Part shown: positions 19,010 to 28,507 of the stretch, piece after piece
How the letters are laid out: each line of letters begins with the position of its first letter
How positions within the stretch are numbered: position 1 is the first letter of the stretch
Source of the DNA: Lancefieldella sp. Marseille-Q7238
GTDB lineage: Bacteria > Actinomycetota > Coriobacteriia > Coriobacteriales > Atopobiaceae
Length of the DNA stretch: 64,000 nt
NCBI RefSeq assembly: GCF_949152215.1
Contig: NZ_OX424407.1
Coordinates: forward strand, 996,530-1,060,529
Direction: 5' to 3'
Notes under the pieces: model-generated
What the model saw: the letters and a program-made list of their open reading frames with translations, nothing else
The model's database searches: none
Told to the model about the DNA's origin: nothing
Position numbers and translations under genes: made by a program

Positions 19010-20068
19010 ATGACTACTGTTCCTGAGGTAAAAATTCATAGCCGCTCTATCGGCTTTTCAATCATCTCTAATAACGTATTTCGCGATCGAAACCTATCTC
19101 TCAGGGCAAAAGGACTTCTTTGTACAATGTTATCTCTTCCAGATAACTGGGACTACTCTATCGCTGGCCTACTCAAAATAATCAATCCAATTGATGCTAA
19201 TGGAAAAACAACTCCCATCCATGGACAATCTAAAGATGCACTTTATGCAATCCTTGCTGAACTTGAAAATCATGGATATTTGCTAAGAGAACGAGGTAGA
19301 AAACAAAACGGTCGTCTTGGTCGAACCATCTATCATATCTATGATGCTCCACAGATAGAAAAAACAAATTTAAAGAAAAAACCAGCAGTTAAACGTCCAT
19401 ATCGGGAAAATCCGGATATGGTTAATCCAGATACGGATAATCCGACACAAATAAATACTAAAGAGAATAAAGTACTAAAAGAATCTTCCTCCCCCTTACC
19501 CCCTCCATCAAACGCTAAAAATTTATCATCTCAGCAAGCTCCCATGATGAGGGAGTTTGAAAAACTTTGTGAACTTTCCATCAAACCTGTTCGTACACAA
19601 GATGTTGACCATACTAAAAAAGAATATGAAAACCGTCTCAGAAATGGCTACACCCCTGAACAAATCGAGTGGGCATACAAAAAATATGCTCAAGAATACC
19701 GAATGCGAAACGAAACGCCCAGATATGCAAAGCAACTAAGCGATTGGCTTCATGAATCCGATGGTCTTTTGTGGTATGCAGGCAAGAAAGCAAAAACTCA
19801 CCCAATTCTTGTGCAAATTACTAAAGAACAAGCTGAGAAGGAAAGAAGAGACAAGTTATCCAGAGAACTTATGGCAAAAGACCCGTCATATGCTGCTCTC
19901 ACAAAAAGATATACAAACCACATGATTCAATTCGGGAAAAAGATGATTAGTAAACAACTGTCAGAAGAAGAGAAACAAGACGCAAAAAACAAAGGCGAAA
20001 TTATGGCTGCGCATTTAAAAAAGCGTCTTGATGCGTATGAACTTAGCCTCAATGAGGAGGTGTCATAG
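19010..20068 (+). CDS. Replication-initiator-like helix-turn-helix protein
   Basis: 352 residues from ATG 19010, which has GAGAGG upstream. The N-terminal ~115 residues resemble the winged-helix domain of Gram-positive plasmid and ICE initiators and replisome organisers: SIISNNVFRDRNLSLRAKGL, LCTMLSLPDNWDYSIAGLLK, and a turn of the HTH with ELENHGYLLRERGR. A low-complexity linker and a helical C-terminal half follow (DnaD-like, WAYKKYAQEY). It may let the excised element replicate or initiate transfer replication. The GTGATAC/GTATCAC repeat over its ribosome site suggests self-control. First gene of the transfer operon. Confidence 0.75.
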   Translation: MTTVPEVKIHSRSIGFSIISNNVFRDRNLSLRAKGLLCTMLSLPDNWDYSIAGLLKIINPIDANGKTTPIHGQSKDALYAILAELENHGYLLRERGRKQNGRLGRTIYHIYDAPQIEKTNLKKKPAVKRPYRENPDMVNPDTDNPTQINTKENKVLKESSSPLPPPSNAKNLSSQQAPMMREFEKLCELSIKPVRTQDVDHTKKEYENRLRNGYTPEQIEWAYKKYAQEYRMRNETPRYAKQLSDWLHESDGLLWYAGKKAKTHPILVQITKEQAEKERRDKLSRELMAKDPSYAALTKRYTNHMIQFGKKMISKQLSEEEKQDAKNKGEIMAAHLKKRLDAYELSLNEEVS

Positions 20069-20069
20069 C

Positions 20070-20507
20070 ATGTCTGATTTTGGAGAAGATGTAGGTCGCC
20101 AAATGTTACAAGAACTTCGTTCCGGGAAGATAGCAAGAGCTGTTGTGCAGCGTTTCGACAACGAAGAATTTGAGCAACATAAAGTTTCTGTTAATACCAG
20201 AAATAGTTTAATTGAAAAGATTGATTTTAAAAGCTCAAATGAAGCCATTGAATTTTGCCGACTTTCAGCCGAATACGGAATCGAAGCTCATGCAACAGAT
20301 AACACCGTAGTTATTCGCCAAGAAGATTTTGATCGTCTGCCTATAAGTGGCGAAATAAGAAAATCCATCCGAGCAAGAGAAAGAAGTCCTCGTTTACATA
20401 CCGAAGGAGAAAGGTGTAGGAAGGCTTCTGCCAACCTTGATGGAGAAGCATCTACACTCAAAATCCGTTCTTTCCATCGAGCACAAGAGCAAAAAATAAC
20501 AAGATAG
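20070..20507 (+). CDS. Hypothetical element protein
   Basis: 145 residues from ATG 20070 (AGGAGG 9 bases upstream; the previous stop is at 20068). Soluble and charged: MSDFGEDVGRQMLQELRSGK at the start, a central alpha/beta stretch with AIEFCRLSAEYGIEAH and NTVVIRQEDF, then a very basic tail rich in R and S. The tail suggests nucleic-acid binding. I do not recognise the family. It lies between the initiator-like gene and the coupling protein gene. Confidence 0.7.
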   Translation: MSDFGEDVGRQMLQELRSGKIARAVVQRFDNEEFEQHKVSVNTRNSLIEKIDFKSSNEAIEFCRLSAEYGIEAHATDNTVVIRQEDFDRLPISGEIRKSIRARERSPRLHTEGERCRKASANLDGEASTLKIRSFHRAQEQKITR

Positions 20508-20515
20508 GAAGAATC

Positions 20516-22417
20516 GTGAAGAAGGCCATCTTAATAACATTTGTTATCTCTCTTGTTGCAGCCTATTTTGGAATGAGGCTTGGAGCACTTGTGGCCATGC
20601 AAACGAAGCTCTTTGATGGTCTTCTTTTTGCCTATGAGCAAATAATTCCAGAACTTCTATCCTCACCTATCTTATTTGATACCTCCCCATTTGCTTTAAG
20701 CGGAGCAAGTATTGGATTTTTAACTATCTGGATGGTTTTTGGAATCTGTCTTTCACGCCCAAAGAGCTTTCGCCATGGAGAAGAGCACGGCAGCGCAAAA
20801 TGGGGGTCTATTGCTCAAGGCAAAGCTTTTATGGATACAAAAAATGCTGACAATAATGTCCTCTTAACACAACACTTTGGCCTTCGTATACATAGGAAAA
20901 AATTTGACCTTCAGCATGACAGAAACCTCAATGTTTTAGTTGTTGGAGGTTCGGGCTCAGGCAAAACACGTTATGTTGTAAAACCAAATTTACTACAGCT
21001 GAACTCATCGTATGTGGTATTTGACCCCAAGGGAACAGGACTTTTAGAAACCGGCCATCTTTTTGCAAGAGAGGGTTACAACATTCGATCCATTAATACG
21101 AGAAATTTTTCACAATCCAATAAATACAACCCATTGCATTATGTGCGAACGGACGCTCAAATCCTATCCTTTACAACTTGCCTTATGAACAATACCGAAG
21201 GTAAAAAGAATTCTACAGGAGACCCATTCTGGGATAAAGCCGAGCGCCTTTTATACCACTCACTTATAGCGTTTTTACGAGATTGGATGCCTGAAGAAGA
21301 CTATAATCTCCCCTCCCTTGTCTACCTTCTATCTCTTGCTCAAGTAAAAGAAGATGATGAAGATTTTAAAAGTCCTCTAGATCTTCTCTTTCAACAGATT
21401 GAAACAGGCAAACGTTATGTCATGACATCCACGAAAGAAAACGAAGACACTTATGACGAAAAGCATCGTGGTCTTCGTCCGTCTTCTTGTTGTGAATCCT
21501 GGTCTTGGCAGCCAAGTCTACTCGTAAATAATCGAACAGGTGTAAAACCAGGTGAAACTGGCGGCCTTCGGCCAGACCAGGATTTTGCATTGGCAAAATA
21601 CAAAGAATTCAAAACCGGTGCTGGAAAAACGCTCAAGTCAATTATTATTTCTTGCTTAGCAAGACTTGAAGCACTAGACATCTCTGAGCTTCAAGAAATG
21701 CTTGGAGGATCAGACGAGCTTTATCTTGATCATCTAGGAGATGCCGATCAAAAGACAATTTTATATGTCATTACCTCAGATACTGATAGAACCTTTTCCT
21801 TTATTACTGCGATTTTAGTATGGCAAGCCGTTAATATTTTATGTGACCGCGCCTTAGATATCTATAATGGCCGTCTGCCACAACCGGTTCAATTTATTCT
21901 CGATGAGTTTGCCAATATTGGAACTTTACCGGACATTGACCGCACTATTGCAGTTGCACGCAGTAGGAATATTTTCATTATGATTCTCCTACAATCTCTC
22001 TCACAGCTTTCTGCGCGCTATGACGAAGCAACATCAAAGGTTATCCAAGATTGCTGTGACACTTTGCTTTTTTTGGGCGGAAAAAGCAACGAAACAAATA
22101 AGGCACTTTCTGATGCAATGGGACAACAGACTATTGATCAGCTTACCTTTAACCAATCATATGGAAAACAATCCAGTCATACAAAGAACTTTCAACGGCA
22201 GTCGAGAGCTCTTATGGACGCTGCTGAAGTAGGAAAGCTTCCACGCGACCAGGCACTTGTCCTGATAGCAGGAACTGACCCTTTAAAAGATAAAAAATAT
22301 CCTCTTGAGCGACACAAACGTTACCGTTTTATCGATCCTGGACATAAAGGTGCAGTTTACGACTGTCCTTTTGATTTCAATCAATACAGAAAGGAGGCTA
22401 ATAAAGAAGGGAATTAA
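20516..22417 (+). CDS. Type IV coupling protein VirD4/TraG
   Basis: 633 residues from GTG 20516 (AGGAAG upstream). Two N-terminal membrane segments (about residues 3-25 and 60-82), then a hexameric ATPase domain: Walker A VVGGSGSGKTR near 142-150, Walker B FILDEFANIGTLPDI near 460, and the coupling-protein motif SRNIFIMILLQSLSQL. It delivers the relaxase-DNA complex to the secretion channel. Followed after one base by a small gene of the same operon. Confidence 0.92.
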   Translation: MKKAILITFVISLVAAYFGMRLGALVAMQTKLFDGLLFAYEQIIPELLSSPILFDTSPFALSGASIGFLTIWMVFGICLSRPKSFRHGEEHGSAKWGSIAQGKAFMDTKNADNNVLLTQHFGLRIHRKKFDLQHDRNLNVLVVGGSGSGKTRYVVKPNLLQLNSSYVVFDPKGTGLLETGHLFAREGYNIRSINTRNFSQSNKYNPLHYVRTDAQILSFTTCLMNNTEGKKNSTGDPFWDKAERLLYHSLIAFLRDWMPEEDYNLPSLVYLLSLAQVKEDDEDFKSPLDLLFQQIETGKRYVMTSTKENEDTYDEKHRGLRPSSCCESWSWQPSLLVNNRTGVKPGETGGLRPDQDFALAKYKEFKTGAGKTLKSIIISCLARLEALDISELQEMLGGSDELYLDHLGDADQKTILYVITSDTDRTFSFITAILVWQAVNILCDRALDIYNGRLPQPVQFILDEFANIGTLPDIDRTIAVARSRNIFIMILLQSLSQLSARYDEATSKVIQDCCDTLLFLGGKSNETNKALSDAMGQQTIDQLTFNQSYGKQSSHTKNFQRQSRALMDAAEVGKLPRDQALVLIAGTDPLKDKKYPLERHKRYRFIDPGHKGAVYDCPFDFNQYRKEANKEGN

Positions 22418-22418
22418 G

Positions 22419-22604
22419 ATGGGCGGCGGTGCACGCAATGTGCCTAAAGATCCAAACATCGACTCCACTCGACTTTTAGATACCGCCACCAATATCAAGA
22501 GAAGGTCGCAAAGACCCTCGCAAGACATAGTAGCAGACCATGCAAACAGACATTCAACGATGATAGGAGAAATTAATTATGACTGGAGTGCAATCTCTAA
22601 CTAA
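22419..22604 (+). CDS. Small hypothetical protein of the transfer operon
   Basis: 61 residues, hydrophilic, no membrane segment. ATG 22419 follows the coupling-protein stop by one base, with AAGAAGG upstream. The end overlaps the pilin-like gene by 26 bases. Position suggests translation with its neighbours; no family recognised. Confidence 0.55.
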   Translation: MGGGARNVPKDPNIDSTRLLDTATNIKRRSQRPSQDIVADHANRHSTMIGEINYDWSAISN

Positions 22605-22812
22605 GATTTTGAACCTTCTTTCAGGAGGCGTGACATTCCTAGGTGCCGCCGTTTCAATCTTTGGACTTATTCAGCTTGGGCTTGCAATTAAAGATGGCTC
22701 TACTGGAGGTGGTGGCCAACTTGCAGGAGCTATAGCAATGATTGCTGGAGGCGCAATCGTTGCTGCTGCTGGAGTTTGGTTTGGCTCACTTGACACCTCT
22801 TGGATGGGCTAA
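22579..22812 (+). CDS. Pilin-like small membrane protein (VirB2/Maff2 type)
   Basis: 77 residues, two hydrophobic segments (about 12-35 and 49-70) split by a polar turn KDGSTGGGGQ. Size, layout and place just before PrgI- and VirB4-like genes match VirB2-like or Maff2-family components of Gram-positive conjugation systems. It probably forms part of the transfer channel in the membrane. Confidence 0.75.
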   Translation: MTGVQSLTKILNLLSGGVTFLGAAVSIFGLIQLGLAIKDGSTGGGGQLAGAIAMIAGGAIVAAAGVWFGSLDTSWMG

Positions 22813-22813
22813 G

Positions 22814-23248
22814 ATGCTAAGCGTCGCTGTTCATAAAGACATTGGTGAGTATGAACCAAAAATAGTAGGAAAACTTACTATACGCTCTCTCGTATGTACC
22901 GCTCTCGCATTGATATCAGCTCTTACTATAGGGGCATACTCATGGTTTATCTTAGGTATTTCCACAGATTATTCTATGTATGCAATTTTTACAGTAGCTC
23001 TTCCTATATGGATGGCCGGTTTCTGGAGACCTAAGGGTATGAAGGCTGAAAAGTTTATACCGCTGTGGTTGATACACAACTTCTCGAACAATCGCCTTCA
23101 TTTGATTAGTACACCATATAGAGCCTTTTCCACTGCCAAAAAAGAACGCACAAGAATCTCTAAAGACTACCGAAGAATAATTCGCTTGCGTGCCATTGAG
23201 GCATATGAACCAGAAAAACATATCAATTTAGGGAAGGAGAATATATGA
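22814..23248 (+). CDS. PrgI-family (VirB3-like) membrane protein
   Basis: 144 residues from ATG 22814, one base after the previous stop. The N-terminal pattern SVAVHKDIGEYEPKIVGKLT, two adjacent membrane segments (about 30-75) and a basic C-terminal half match PrgI proteins, the VirB3 counterpart of Gram-positive type IV secretion. Stop and next start overlap (ATGA), coupling it to VirB4. Confidence 0.8.
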   Translation: MLSVAVHKDIGEYEPKIVGKLTIRSLVCTALALISALTIGAYSWFILGISTDYSMYAIFTVALPIWMAGFWRPKGMKAEKFIPLWLIHNFSNNRLHLISTPYRAFSTAKKERTRISKDYRRIIRLRAIEAYEPEKHINLGKENI

Positions 23249-25896
23249 GTTCTTCCAAAGAGCTCAAAGAAGCTCATCCAACAAATGATATGAGTGCCAT
23301 TAAAGGCTTTGCCGCATCATTGCCTGGCATGAAGGCTATGCTAGGAGAAAAGCTTTCTTCCAAAGAACTAAAAGATGCAAAGCGAGAGTTTAAAAGCTTC
23401 CTCGCAAAAATTAAACGTGAGAAAAAAGCAGAGAAAAAGATTACTAAGAAAAAAACAATTGCTCAGCAGCTCAAAGAACGCGACAAAGAATTAACTAAAA
23501 AGACAAAAGCAAAACGTGAAGCACGTTGTCACGCTAAAGATGTCCTCTCTTACATTGGCTATAACCGTATGTATAAAGATGGCATATGCGAGCTTGAAGA
23601 TGGCCTCTATTCTCAAACGTTAGCTTTTCCGGATATTAGCTATCAATCAGCTAGAGAAGATCGTCAAAAAGATGTTTTTAATATTTGGTCTGGGATGATG
23701 GATTACTTTGGTGCAGAAACGCTCGTTCAAATCGGTGTAGTTAATACGCCCCTTTTACGTGAGGACATAGGAAACCGTAATTTCTTTGATATTGAAGATA
23801 AGAATAACGACGATATTGCCGCTAAGGATGCAAAGGTATTCAATTCCATACTTAACGATAAGATGCGTGAAGGGGTTAGTAACATTCACAGAGAACGCTA
23901 TATAACCTACTCCATAGCAGCTCCTTCAGTTGACGCTGCTGTTTCGACCCTTGCAAGAATTAGAAATGACATCTCAAGTGAGCTTCAAAAGATTGGATGT
24001 TCTGCAACCCAATTAGACGGAGAAAGCCGCTTACAGCTTGTTCATTCTTTGCTATGTCCTGAGCAGCGTTTGTCCTTCTCTTATGACGAAGACATTAATC
24101 TCACTTCTGGACTTACCACTAAAGACTGTATCGCTCCCAGCGTTCTTGACTTCAAACCAGAAGGAGATATGAGCTGCTTTAAGAGTGATGGTAAATGGTG
24201 TCAAGTACTTGTAATGAGACGGTTTGGATCTGAGCTAAATGACCGGGCGCTTTCGGATATTGTAGATTTACCCATCCCTATGGCTGCAACATGGTTTGTT
24301 CAGGCTATGGATAAAGGAAAGGCTCGAGATTTCGTTAAACTTAGAAGTGCGTGGATTGATAAAGAAATCATCGATGAACAGCGAAGAGCACTTTCAAAAG
24401 GATATGACTTTACTATCATTCCTCAAGAGCTTAAATACTCAAAAGAAGAAGCCGAAGATCTCTTAGACCATCTCCAAAACAAAAACCAAAGGCTTTTCCA
24501 GTTTACAGGTCTCATCTATACCTACGCAGACACAAAGGCAGAGCTAGATGACAGAGTAATTCAAATAATCTCAACAGCTAGAAGAAGCTCTATTGAGATA
24601 CAGACTCTGGATTATCGACAAAGAGAAGGACTTAATAGCATTCTTCAGCTTGGTAGAAACGATGTCACTATCTCGCGCTATTTCACAACAGCTCAAGTTG
24701 CTATTTTCATGCCGTTTGCTACTCAGGAACTAGACATGTCCGGAGGAAATTACTGTGGGCAAAATAAAAACTCCTCTAACTTAGTAATATGCAACCGAAA
24801 GAAGCTTGCTTCACCTGTAGGGTTCATCTGTGGTAAAACTGGCTCTGGAAAAAGTTTCTTTGTAAAACAGGAAATAGAGAGTACCTATCTTACTAATCCT
24901 AGAGATCAAGTGATCATTTTTGATCGTGCAGGAGAATACAGAATGCTCACTGAGCATCTTGCAGGAACAGAGATACGATTTGCCGTTGATTCTACAACCC
25001 GTTTGAATCCATTCGACCTATCGACACTTAATGGGCAAAGTATAGAAAGTCAAATCGCATTTAAGATTGATGCAATGCTTGCTCAGGCTGCCGCAAGCTC
25101 CGCAGAAAATGGACAAGGCCTTGATGAAGGCGAACAATCAATCATCACAAGAGCAGTTGAACAGGCGTTTCTTCATGCAAAAAAGCGTGGCGATAAAGAA
25201 CCTCTGTTGGAAGACTTTTACACTATTCTTCTCGAGCAGCCTGAAGAACGCGCAAAGACTATTGCCTTGCGTTACGAACGTTTTGTACGTGGTCCTATGT
25301 CTTTCTTTAATAATGCAAGTAATGTCGATTGGTCTGGAAGGATAATTGATATTAACATCAAAGACCTTCCCGACTCTATGTTGGTGTTTACATTAATTAA
25401 CGCATGTGAAGCGACGCGTAACCAAATGTACCGTAATTTTGAGAAAGGGATGCGAACCTGGATCTACATTGAAGAGATTCAATCACTTTTCAAATATCCA
25501 ACGGTACTTAATTACTTCAGCCGTTTTGCAAACGAAGCTCGTAAATTTGGCGGACTTTTAACTGGAATAACACAAAATGCCGTATCTATGCTGGAAGAAC
25601 CGGCCGCAAGAAACATCGTTCTTAACGCAGACTTTATTATGCTTCTTAAACAAAGCCCAATAGACCGTAGCGCGTGGGTTGAGCTTTTGGGGCTTTCTGC
25701 CCAAGAAGAAGGAACTATAGATGAAACTTGCGATAAGGGCAGTGGTCTTCTCATTGCCGGTAGTGCACGTGTTCCCATAATTGGAGATTTTCCTAAAAAT
25801 AACAGCCTTTACGAAATATTTTCCACTGATCCTAATGATGTAGAGGATGAAATCCGCAAAGCAGCTCTTGAGGCAGCAAGGGACAATGATGGCTAA
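23245..25896 (+). CDS. VirB4/TraE-type conjugation ATPase
   Basis: 883 residues. The N-terminal ~120 residues are highly charged. The ATPase domain has Walker A CGKTGSGKSFF near residue 530, DQVIIFDRAGEYRML, and the acidic Walker B WIYIEEIQSLF near 740, followed by RKFGGLLTGITQN as in VirB4 proteins. It energises channel assembly and substrate transfer at the inner face of the membrane. Confidence 0.93.
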   Translation: MSSSKELKEAHPTNDMSAIKGFAASLPGMKAMLGEKLSSKELKDAKREFKSFLAKIKREKKAEKKITKKKTIAQQLKERDKELTKKTKAKREARCHAKDVLSYIGYNRMYKDGICELEDGLYSQTLAFPDISYQSAREDRQKDVFNIWSGMMDYFGAETLVQIGVVNTPLLREDIGNRNFFDIEDKNNDDIAAKDAKVFNSILNDKMREGVSNIHRERYITYSIAAPSVDAAVSTLARIRNDISSELQKIGCSATQLDGESRLQLVHSLLCPEQRLSFSYDEDINLTSGLTTKDCIAPSVLDFKPEGDMSCFKSDGKWCQVLVMRRFGSELNDRALSDIVDLPIPMAATWFVQAMDKGKARDFVKLRSAWIDKEIIDEQRRALSKGYDFTIIPQELKYSKEEAEDLLDHLQNKNQRLFQFTGLIYTYADTKAELDDRVIQIISTARRSSIEIQTLDYRQREGLNSILQLGRNDVTISRYFTTAQVAIFMPFATQELDMSGGNYCGQNKNSSNLVICNRKKLASPVGFICGKTGSGKSFFVKQEIESTYLTNPRDQVIIFDRAGEYRMLTEHLAGTEIRFAVDSTTRLNPFDLSTLNGQSIESQIAFKIDAMLAQAAASSAENGQGLDEGEQSIITRAVEQAFLHAKKRGDKEPLLEDFYTILLEQPEERAKTIALRYERFVRGPMSFFNNASNVDWSGRIIDINIKDLPDSMLVFTLINACEATRNQMYRNFEKGMRTWIYIEEIQSLFKYPTVLNYFSRFANEARKFGGLLTGITQNAVSMLEEPAARNIVLNADFIMLLKQSPIDRSAWVELLGLSAQEEGTIDETCDKGSGLLIAGSARVPIIGDFPKNNSLYEIFSTDPNDVEDEIRKAALEAARDNDG

Positions 25897-27646
25897 CTTT
25901 GACGGTATCAAAACAACTTTGAATGTCTCATCATCATCTCTCGTATCCGGAAGCGATGAAAGAAGAGAACGCTCAAAAGATCTGACTTTTTCTGGTCGCA
26001 CTACGGCATTAAGCGCAGGTATTGTGCAAGCTTCTCAGAGCCCTAAAGATCCTCTTAAGAGCGTACTTTCTGAGGGAGCAAAACTTAGAGCAATTAGTAT
26101 CGCCCAAAGAGCAGAAGAAGGTCAGGGGGATGCCGGAGCTCAAACGTACTCACTTTTAGGCGCTGTAGGTATGACCTCCTACCTCGCAAAATCAAAAGGC
26201 ATACCTTATGATGCACATGGTGAGGATATAGTAGTAGCGCTTAGCGCTAGCAAGGGTCAACGACTCAAAGCACTCTCCGAGATGCATCAACAAGATCCAA
26301 GTGTTGGACAGGTTGTACGTCAAATCGGTGCCAATATATTCTCACAGTCTGACGAGTGTGACGAAGCTGACAAGCTTTACGAGACAACACATCGTATGAA
26401 ACGCTTCTATAAAAACTATCAGGCCTTTAGCCAACAACGCCGTATTCACGCCACTACAAGAATTTCAAATAAAACAAAAGCAGTCTCAACAACAAATAAA
26501 GTTGCTAATGCAAAGACGGATATCCTGACTATAAAAAAGGTGAGAGCAACAGCAAAAGGAGGGGGAAGTTTCGTTAGCGCAATTGCGGCCGGAGGAATGA
26601 CTTTGCCTGTTATGGTTGTCTTTTTCTTTATCATCACAGCTGTCATTATCTTCGGAGGTTTTGCTGGAGCGAATGCTTCAAATTCCACAAAAGGAGTTGA
26701 AGGCCTTCCACCTTATATCACTGCCGATATGGTAGAAGCCGCACTTGAAGCTCAGGCTAAATATGGTCATCCCGCTGGATGTACCATAGCGCAAATTATT
26801 GTGGAATCTGGGCTGGGAGATCATATGTCTGGGCTTGCTACCCGTGACTTTAATTTATTCGGAATGAAATGGGCTGGAAGTTTTGCTGATTGTCCAGAGG
26901 TTGCTGGATATTCTAATTGGCAGACTGGCGAGGAATATGGAGGAGAACAAATAACAATCATGGATTCTTTCACCCGCTTTAAAAGTCATCGTGATTGTAT
27001 AATTTTCCGTTCTCGTGTGTTTCTTCAGTCCTCTCGTTATTCATCTAATCCAGCAATCATGCAAGCCATAGCTAACCACGATTCAGACAAGATGGCAGAG
27101 GGTTTAAAATCCGCAGGCTGGGCAACATCTTCTGCTTATGTAACTAGCTTGAAATCAGTTATGGATCAGTATGATTTAAGACGCTTTGATACCATGACTG
27201 TAGAAGATTTTAGGCGCTCATCAACTAGTGTATCTGGCACTGTATCAGATGGTTCTTTAAGTAGTCGTCAAAAAGCCATTATTAATGCTGCCTATAACAC
27301 CCCTTCTCCAGGTCCAGGGCTTTGTGCCATGTATGTTAGTCAAGTATGGACAAAAGCGGGCTTTTCTTGCCCATATGGCAATGCGTGCGATATGTATTAC
27401 GCCTGGTGTCATTCGTCAAACCTCGAAGATCTTAAACCGGGAATGATTATTGCCGTCCCAACACATAACAGTACTGCTGATGCGCGGCGCTATGGCCACG
27501 TCTGCATTTATATAGGAAACAATACGGTACGTGAAAATGTGCTTGGACAAGTACGCGATACTCCCCTTTCATCATGGCTCAGCTGCTATGGTGGCGCAGC
27601 TACTCCTAAATGGGGATGGATTTTTGGTCTTAATCTTAGTTCATAG
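25886..27646 (+). CDS. Conjugation peptidoglycan hydrolase (glucosaminidase plus CHAP/NlpC-like)
   Basis: 586 residues from ATG 25886, overlapping the VirB4 end. The first ~225 residues are cytoplasmic and charged; one membrane segment follows (about 232-262). Outside lies a glucosaminidase-type lysozyme domain (about 280-435, catalytic Glu in IIVESGLGDHMSG, then NLFGMKWAG), then a C-terminal cysteine peptidase-like domain with GLCAMYVSQVW and YGHVCIYIGNN as likely Cys and His sites. This two-enzyme VirB1 equivalent opens the wall for the transfer channel. Confidence 0.85.
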   Translation: MMANFDGIKTTLNVSSSSLVSGSDERRERSKDLTFSGRTTALSAGIVQASQSPKDPLKSVLSEGAKLRAISIAQRAEEGQGDAGAQTYSLLGAVGMTSYLAKSKGIPYDAHGEDIVVALSASKGQRLKALSEMHQQDPSVGQVVRQIGANIFSQSDECDEADKLYETTHRMKRFYKNYQAFSQQRRIHATTRISNKTKAVSTTNKVANAKTDILTIKKVRATAKGGGSFVSAIAAGGMTLPVMVVFFFIITAVIIFGGFAGANASNSTKGVEGLPPYITADMVEAALEAQAKYGHPAGCTIAQIIVESGLGDHMSGLATRDFNLFGMKWAGSFADCPEVAGYSNWQTGEEYGGEQITIMDSFTRFKSHRDCIIFRSRVFLQSSRYSSNPAIMQAIANHDSDKMAEGLKSAGWATSSAYVTSLKSVMDQYDLRRFDTMTVEDFRRSSTSVSGTVSDGSLSSRQKAIINAAYNTPSPGPGLCAMYVSQVWTKAGFSCPYGNACDMYYAWCHSSNLEDLKPGMIIAVPTHNSTADARRYGHVCIYIGNNTVRENVLGQVRDTPLSSWLSCYGGAATPKWGWIFGLNLSS

Positions 27647-27658
27647 AAAGGAGACTCT

Positions 27659-28507
27659 GTGTATTTACCTGACTATCTACATTCACATAGACTAACCGTC
27701 TTAGTTCTTGTTGCAGTCATTACTGGCTTCATAGCCTTTTCTGTTGTTCGATGTAACCAAGTCACAAAACATCATCTAGAAGAGTCTCAAAGTACCAGTA
27801 GAGAAAATGATGAAGCCTCAAAAGGGCAAGAAAAGTTAACCTCCAAGCAAAATGAACTAATCTCACGATACAAAGTGGACGAGAAGGAGTTTTCTTTAAG
27901 TCTTGCCTCATATATTTGGGTATCTCAAGATGGTGCAGTATCACTTAAGTTCTCTCAAGATGGCAACTATACCGTTATTCGCAACGGAGTAGAAGAAAAA
28001 ACAGGAACTTATGCTCTTTCTGCACTTTCAGGAGCATCTATTTCCGGGGATACTACACAAGCTTCTGATGATGCCGCTCCTACCACTGCTTCAATACTTT
28101 TTGAGAACGATGCTACCAAACTCATTTCAGTTCAAAGGGTTCCTCGTTCAGAAGAGGATGGAATAGACCTTGTAATGACAACAGATGCCTTTGGAACAAA
28201 AATGTCATTTACTGCAAAAAGATTACAAGAAAATATTGCAGTCGAGGGCATTTCTGATGAAATAAAGAATCAGCTCGGAGCAGATGAGACCGACGTCATC
28301 CTAAAGGCAGTAGATGAACAAGTTCGTAAAAACTATCCAAGTACAACCTCAATTACTCTCAAACCCGTAATTATCTGGAATTACGAAACGAACATCGTGC
28401 AACTAACATTTGATCTCAATGATGTTCGCTCAAGTCGACTTACGCTGATGTGGAACAGAAACGACAACACCATTTCCTTCACTGACGGGAGGACGCCACA
28501 ACAATGA
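27659..28507 (+). CDS. Membrane-anchored extracellular element protein
   Basis: 282 residues from GTG 27659 (AAAGGAG upstream). One N-terminal membrane segment (about 12-30), a polar Q/S/E-rich stretch, then an all-beta-looking extracellular domain (DGAVSLKFSQDGNYTV, EEKTGTYALSAL). A cysteine ends the membrane segment (VVRCNQ), but the context is a poor lipobox. No family recognised; place between the hydrolase and VirB6-like genes suggests a structural part of the channel. Confidence 0.65.
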   Translation: MYLPDYLHSHRLTVLVLVAVITGFIAFSVVRCNQVTKHHLEESQSTSRENDEASKGQEKLTSKQNELISRYKVDEKEFSLSLASYIWVSQDGAVSLKFSQDGNYTVIRNGVEEKTGTYALSALSGASISGDTTQASDDAAPTTASILFENDATKLISVQRVPRSEEDGIDLVMTTDAFGTKMSFTAKRLQENIAVEGISDEIKNQLGADETDVILKAVDEQVRKNYPSTTSITLKPVIIWNYETNIVQLTFDLNDVRSSRLTLMWNRNDNTISFTDGRTPQQ

